Shown here in pieces: positions 60,028 to 64,000 of a DNA stretch of 64,000 nt (its first letter is position 1; each line of letters begins with the position of its first letter). The translations under genes were made by a program, and so were the position numbers. The DNA lies in assembly GCA_037893225.1 (NCBI GenBank), contig JAZGUH010000276.1, forward strand, positions 1,612,001-1,676,000, given 5' to 3'. The stretch comes from Hippasteria phrygiana (Eukaryota > Echinodermata > Asteroidea > Valvatida > Goniasteridae). The notes under the pieces are model-generated. The model was given only the letters and a program-made list of their open reading frames with translations, had not been told where the DNA came from and ran no database searches.

Positions 60028-60128
60028 AATTCAATCAGAATGGGCGTTCGCGTAACATGGCGTGACATTACGTCAGCAATTTTATCCCGAATAACCTTTG
60101 ACCTTTTTGATACCGAACTGGCTTATTG
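60028..60128. repeat. Family G right-end fragment
   Basis: 'aattcaatcagaatgggcgt' through 'gataccgaactggcttatt' matches the right half of 11086–11308. The left half is missing. Confidence 0.8.
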
Positions 60129-60335
60129 ATAGGGGCATAACGACTTTGCGACGGGATGATAATACAAGCTTTAGCAGCATGATCAGAGTGACTTGCCCAC
60201 GGGTCATTGTTAAAAAAGTCAGTAAAAAGAATGAAAACTTTCACCATTTAGCCTAAAAACATTCTTTAGAAAACAAAATGGCCATAATCTTGTTCGAAAT
60301 AGAATCATTTGGCGATCAAGTTATTCTCTAAAACT

Positions 60336-61115
60336 TTATTCAGGCTCAAAACCGGTGAAACCATCCTCCGTTGTGACTTTCTTTTCTTTTCCCGTCAGGA
60401 CGGGATACAAGATACAAATACAGTCAGCATAGTTTTCGTGGTTCTCCAGTATGTGACTGTCGTGTGCATTCAGCAGGTAGTTGGTCCCATTCCCGGCATT
60501 CACCCTCGAACCCTGGTTAATCCAGGTGCCGCTGGTATCCTGCCACCGGTAGGTCACTCTCCCAGACGTGTAGTACACACTCTCGATGTGATGTTGATGG
60601 GCCAGTTTGGATGACCTCATTGGACGCAATCTCGTCTTGGAATAACCCAGAGGGAATCCATCTCGTTTTAGGAGGTGCGTCCAGCTACGGCCGTTCCCCC
60701 AGTCGACGTCTCGGTCTGTGCCGTCACACTCTGCTAGGGTTCGCACCATTGCGAGCGAACGGTAGGCCAACTTGACGTCTGGAAAGTAGGTTACAAACAG
60801 ACGCATAGCACCCACTTCCGACACCGTCATCTCGTAGGTTACGTCCGATGAGAATGCCAGCACAGTGTCCTGGCAGACATCACGCTGGTCGTCTCCACCA
60901 GTCGTCTGACACTTCCCCTCCCCACTGATGCAGTAATAGAGGTGAATGCTTTGCTGGTTGTTGGGTGATCTGAGAGAAACGGTCGTTTTGGCCGGTATGC
61001 GCGCTTCGTAGGTTGTAAAATCTGGGAAGTCGTTCTCATTGGTCAGCTGAACGCCACTGAGGGCGCTATTGGGAAGAGTAATTTCGGGGAGATCGGCAGA
61101 ATGGGTAATCAACAT
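60336..61115 (-). CDS. Double-cupin ectoine-synthase-like protein, gene 2
   Basis: 259 residues, one exon, with the same 5'UTR acceptor motif (CTCCTTGCAG) before the ATG as gene 1. The architecture is identical: an EctC-like N-terminal fold without metal ligands and a C-terminal fold with Glu178, Tyr213 and His221. Residues 169–244 are identical to gene 1, with only about one silent difference in roughly 230 bp. Residues 100–168 and the last 15 differ clearly, including changes at 130–134, 143–147, 158–166 and 244–259. The frame is intact and substitutions avoid the core motifs, so both copies look functional. Subcellular site is probably cytosolic (no signal peptide). Expression and substrate are unknown. 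Confidence 0.8.
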   Translation of the reverse strand: MLITHSADLPEITLPNSALSGVQLTNENDFPDFTTYEARIPAKTTVSLRSPNNQQSIHLYYCISGEGKCQTTGGDDQRDVCQDTVLAFSSDVTYEMTVSEVGAMRLFVTYFPDVKLAYRSLAMVRTLAECDGTDRDVDWGNGRSWTHLLKRDGFPLGYSKTRLRPMRSSKLAHQHHIESVYYTSGRVTYRWQDTSGTWINQGSRVNAGNGTNYLLNAHDSHILENHENYADCICILYPVLTGKEKKVTTEDGFTGFEPE

Positions 61116-62325
61116 GGTGAAGATTTATCTGCAAGGAGATACAAACAATTGCATTGATTTCCTGTCGGAACATTGTGTATTTTACGTCTGTAGTCACGCC
61201 ATACTATTTTAGAGGGAAAATGTGATGCATGCTGTCATTGAAATAACATTTATGAATACTTGATGGGCGTATACACACATGTATAGGCCTACTAGGCCTA
61301 TACAGCACACCATTTCCAGCATCTTGACAGTCATGCCCACTACTTAGAATACCTATTATAAACCGCCAAACTTACCGGTACTGACCTCTACCGTATGTCT
61401 GCAGGTTAACTCTAAAACCGGTAGCCCAGAGCTGTTAAGTTTCTTTCTTGCCGGGTGATCACGTAGGCCTATAGGTACCGCGTCTGATTGTCTGTCGATG
61501 TTTAGATGTATTTCAGATTGAATTGATGACCTTTGTGCCCCTCGTATCTTCACTGATCCAAAGGTGAGGTGTTTAATATAATAGGCAGCACCAAAGTTTT
61601 TCCGGTTTCACACGAAATTTAGACTCCTATGAAGTCTGGTTTCTTTTATTGGTTGAACACTTGCGCGACCAGTCACTCTCCCAATTACGCAAGCGCAATT
61701 CATGTACTACCGTTGATTCCGTATTTAGGCTAGGGCTGTCCCTAAAATACCGAATATTCGAATACCTCTTTTGTCGGTTTGACTATTCGAGAAAAAAAAA
61801 ATATGCAAGTTCAGATACTATTGCTATATTAATAGAAAAGTTACGACGCTTAGTTGTGTCAAATGTCACATTTTTGTCGACAGTATCTTTTTTTCTGGAC
61901 GGACGTTTAATGTTACCGTCCGTAAAGCCTCTATCTAATACTTATAAATAATTTACTGCAAAAAGGCAGTAATGGTGCACATAAATCACTAGCGTGCTTT
62001 GCGTACAACTTTTTACCGGCGCGGCATTCAATTGCCGCTGATCCGTGAAAAACTTGATCGGCGCCGTACCGGTATCGAATATTCAAATATTCGATCAAAC
62101 CCAGTTTCGAATAATCGAATACTAAATTATTCGAAAATGAACAGCCCTAATTTAGGCCGCGTCCGAATCTTGTGTCTATAGAGCTAGGTAGGTAGATCAC
62201 ACCATTGATATGCAATGGCCGTCACGAACATTTTAAACAAGCTGAAACTTTTTTTGCCATCTAACTAATACTTTGCAATAAAAATAAACTAAGCAACTTG
62301 CTAAATTTTTCAGAAACAAAGAAAC
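61116..62325. other. 5' flank of ectoine-synthase-like gene 2 and hAT-like repeat
   Basis: 61116–61580 is homologous to the gene 1 flank and probably holds a 5'UTR exon and promoter; the conserved 'cctcgtatcttcactgatcc' near 61540 is the best candidate. 61731–62150 is a hAT-like MITE. The rest is unassigned. Confidence 0.55.
61731..62150. mobile_element. hAT-like MITE
   Basis: Ends 'ctagggctgtccct' and 'gaacagccctaat' are imperfect inverted repeats, the 'TAGGGCTG' type of hAT ends. 'gaatattcgaat' words lie inside both ends. No transposase. Confidence 0.6.
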
Positions 62326-62398
62326 TGGCAGGAGCGGGATTCGAACCTGCGACCTCCGGGTTACTGTACCGGCGCTCGACCAACTGAGCTATCTTGCC
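62326..62398 (-). tRNA. tRNA-like sequence, Thr(AGU)-type by position, probably a pseudogene
   Basis: 73 bases fold as a cloverleaf. Acceptor GGCAAGA/TCCTGCC has one mismatch. D stem is GCTC/GAGC. The anticodon loop ACAGTAA would place AGT at 34–36, but base 33 is C rather than the near-universal T, and the stem has one mismatch. The T arm GCAGG-TTCGAAT-CCCGC has one mismatch. CCA is not followed by a clear T-run. Box B is intact. Either a decayed tRNA or a SINE head. Confidence 0.45.
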
Positions 62399-62548
62399 CT
62401 ATGTTGGCGATTTCCCAAATTGTCAGTATCTTTGTTCGGGTGGGCGCTAGTCAGAAGTCATAAACCCAGAATGCCGTATAGCCAGGGATCACACCAAATT
62501 TTACGATACAACCTGGGAAGCGACATTGTGGGGATCACTTAGGCCTAA

Positions 62549-63493
62549 AGGAAACATGATATAGGATTTATCTTGCATTATTCCTGCTTAAAACAATAAA
62601 GTATTATCTTGACAATGATATTTTGTGTCCAGAGACAATTATTTCCCAGATTAAATATGAGAAAACAATTTTTGAAAATGTTTGTCCAAGCTACTCCGCC
62701 CCCCGAGTGGGACCCTCATTAACATAAGTGTGTGACGTAGATCGAGGCACATTACCCATTCATCACGGGTATGCATTGTGTGTACATTGTACGGCGAAAA
62801 TTCTTCGTCCAAAATCTAAGCAAAATATAGTGGTTTTTCGGCCATGCCGACAAGGTGTGTGGCTGCTGGGTGCAGCAAAACAACGCCGGGTGGAGTAAGC
62901 CTTCATTTATTTCCAACTGAAGCGAAATATCGGAGAATTCGGACGGTGAAAGTGAAGGTGACAAGAGCAAAGAGGTCCGGCCCAGCAGCTTTTCAGCGTT
63001 ATGTAGCGACCACTTTGAGCCGTCGTGTTTCGATACCGGTATTTTCAAATCCTTTGGGATGACCATTAAAAATATGCTCAAGTCCACTGCCATCCCAACA
63101 AAGTTCCCAGATGTGAGTAAGATAAAGGCGAAAGCAGTTAAACGGCCCATTCCCCGAGGAGCCTTCGCTAAAAGGGAGAAAATCAGGGTAAGTTCGATGT
63201 TAGTTGTTGTTGCAACTTACGAAATTGCACGTGTAGACCTAGTGTGTGTATACGGGCCGGGTCCAGACTATTGAGTCGATCCATGAATTTCGGTGCCTCG
63301 GTCTACGTCACAAACAGCGCCCTCAATTTGAGTCTCAACAAATTTCAAAAAGGGGGGTCAATTTTTGAGCGGCAAATAATCACACTAAAACTTCGCTTAA
63401 ACCAGTTTGGCTTTTAATTCACATTTAATACATATAAATTAATTTATTTATGAAATAATATGTGATCCGGTCAATTTGAGAAGCATGGTTCCT
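62549..63493. mobile_element. Kolobok-like DNA element with THAP exon, copy 2
   Basis: Same inverted ends as copy 1 (AGGAAACATGAT and AAGCATGGTTCCT). The right flank is TTAA (63494–63497) and the left flank CTAA (62545–62548), a one-base change from TTAA. 945 bp. Confidence 0.75.
62844..63187 (+). pseudogene. THAP zinc-finger exon in the Kolobok-like element, copy 2 (frameshifted)
   Basis: Starts MPTRCVAAGCSKTTPGGVSL, giving the first two zinc ligands (Cys5, Cys10). A one-base loss near 62980, in a C run, shifts the frame. In the second frame SALCSDHFEPSCF supplies the remaining Cys and His, followed by AIPTKF, the AVPTxF-position motif. The exon ends at a GTAAGT donor at 63188. Confidence 0.7.
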
Positions 63494-63805
63494 TTAAGGA
63501 AGGTAGGCCTATTACCCACGGTTTGAAATAGATCAGGACATGCAGTGTTAGTCCGAATGCCGTCAGTGGCATCATTCAATTTCAATATTCTTGCAAAATC
63601 CGATCGGCAAAATACTACAAGAGTATGACATTGATTTTTCAATTGTTATGTATAATTGAGAATTCAAATTCCAGGATCTGTAACGGGCCTGACATACATG
63701 TTATTGCGAATGTTACCGAAAACAAGTTCAGAAAACTTCGAACATTTTCGATAACGGGAGGAATTCCTCCCGTTTTCGTCACGTGACATTGGCGGCTGTC
63801 GGACC

Positions 63806-63930
63806 TAAGGCCGTGTCCGAATTTGACTGCGGCTTAAAATTACACACATGTCTATGGTAGTGGCTGCAGCCACGTCACATAGACTTGTATAATTTCAAGC
63901 CATAGGCAAGTAATTCGGACACTCGGCCTC
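63806..63930. mobile_element. MITE family B, uninterrupted copy
   Basis: Ends 'aaggccgtgtccgaattt' and 'aattcggacactcggcct' are inverted. It shows the empty-site form of the element interrupted at 41158–41335. Confidence 0.75.
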
Positions 63931-64000
63931 ATATGATGCACGATATGGGGCAGAGCATGTGGAGGAAGAATCCTCCATGGGCAGAGGGACCCCCTTTTGT
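63930..64000. repeat. Family F element, cut by the window end
   Basis: 'atgatgcacgatatggggca' then 'gaagaatcctccatgg' and 'gcagagggacccccttttgt'. The right part is outside the window. Confidence 0.6.

Larger units (their letters stand above)
57986..60335. other. Spacer between the two ectoine-synthase-like genes
   Basis: 57986–58400 is the 5' flank of gene 1. It shares blocks with the gene 2 flank (61130–61580): 'tcctgtcggaaca', 'cgccatactatt' and 'gtgcccctcgtatcttcact'. After this come a family A MITE (58656–58863), a family H element (58864–59363), AT-rich unassigned DNA (59364–60027) and a family G fragment (60028–60128). Confidence 0.6.

Noticed and set aside
57209..61115. Bacterial contamination as the source of the ectoine-synthase-like genes
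   Set aside because: Both copies have a splice-acceptor motif before the ATG, lie among the same MITE families as the surrounding animal genes, and share long noncoding flanks.

Overview
The window is nuclear DNA of an animal. Genes are split by GT–AG introns, and short inverted-repeat elements, tRNA-derived SINE fragments, LINE fragments and one full-length Gypsy-type LTR retrotransposon fill the introns and gaps. Protein similarity (recalled, not searched) and the frequent 'taggcctac' words suggest a marine invertebrate deuterostome, most likely an echinoderm; a hemichordate or lancelet cannot be excluded.

Layout. 509–3112 (minus): the first two coding exons of a 1-acylglycerol-3-phosphate acyltransferase, running off the left edge. 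5883–30097 (minus): a complete ZMYND10, 11 coding exons with every phase matching, 455 residues. Its second intron holds a young Gypsy element (15513–26580) with 2.49-kb LTRs. 30345–34821 (plus): a complete DCPS scavenger decapping enzyme, 4 coding exons, 342 residues. It is divergent from ZMYND10 across a 247-bp gap holding an RFX X-box-like site and two CCAAT boxes. 39913–56612 (plus): a CNBD2-like cyclic-nucleotide-binding-domain protein, 16 coding exons, 772 residues. Its introns carry a Kolobok-like element, nested MITEs and a 3.3-kb inverted-repeat complex. 57209–57985 and 60336–61115 (both minus): two uninterrupted, closely related coding regions for double-cupin proteins whose C-terminal half resembles bacterial ectoine synthase. 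61116–64000: repeats, a tRNA-like sequence and a second copy of the Kolobok-like THAP element.

How the parts relate. ZMYND10 is a cytoplasmic assembly factor for axonemal dynein arms, and CNBD2 is known from sperm, so two of the genes have a ciliary or flagellar theme. DCPS finishes 3'-to-5' mRNA decay, and AGPAT makes phosphatidic acid. The duplicated ectoine-synthase-like pair is the most unusual content: a bacterial-type osmolyte enzyme fold, doubled within the protein, then duplicated in tandem, with a patchy identity pattern that suggests gene conversion.

All gene models were built by reading splice sites and phases by eye. Start exons (especially CNBD2 exon 1) and UTRs are the least certain parts.
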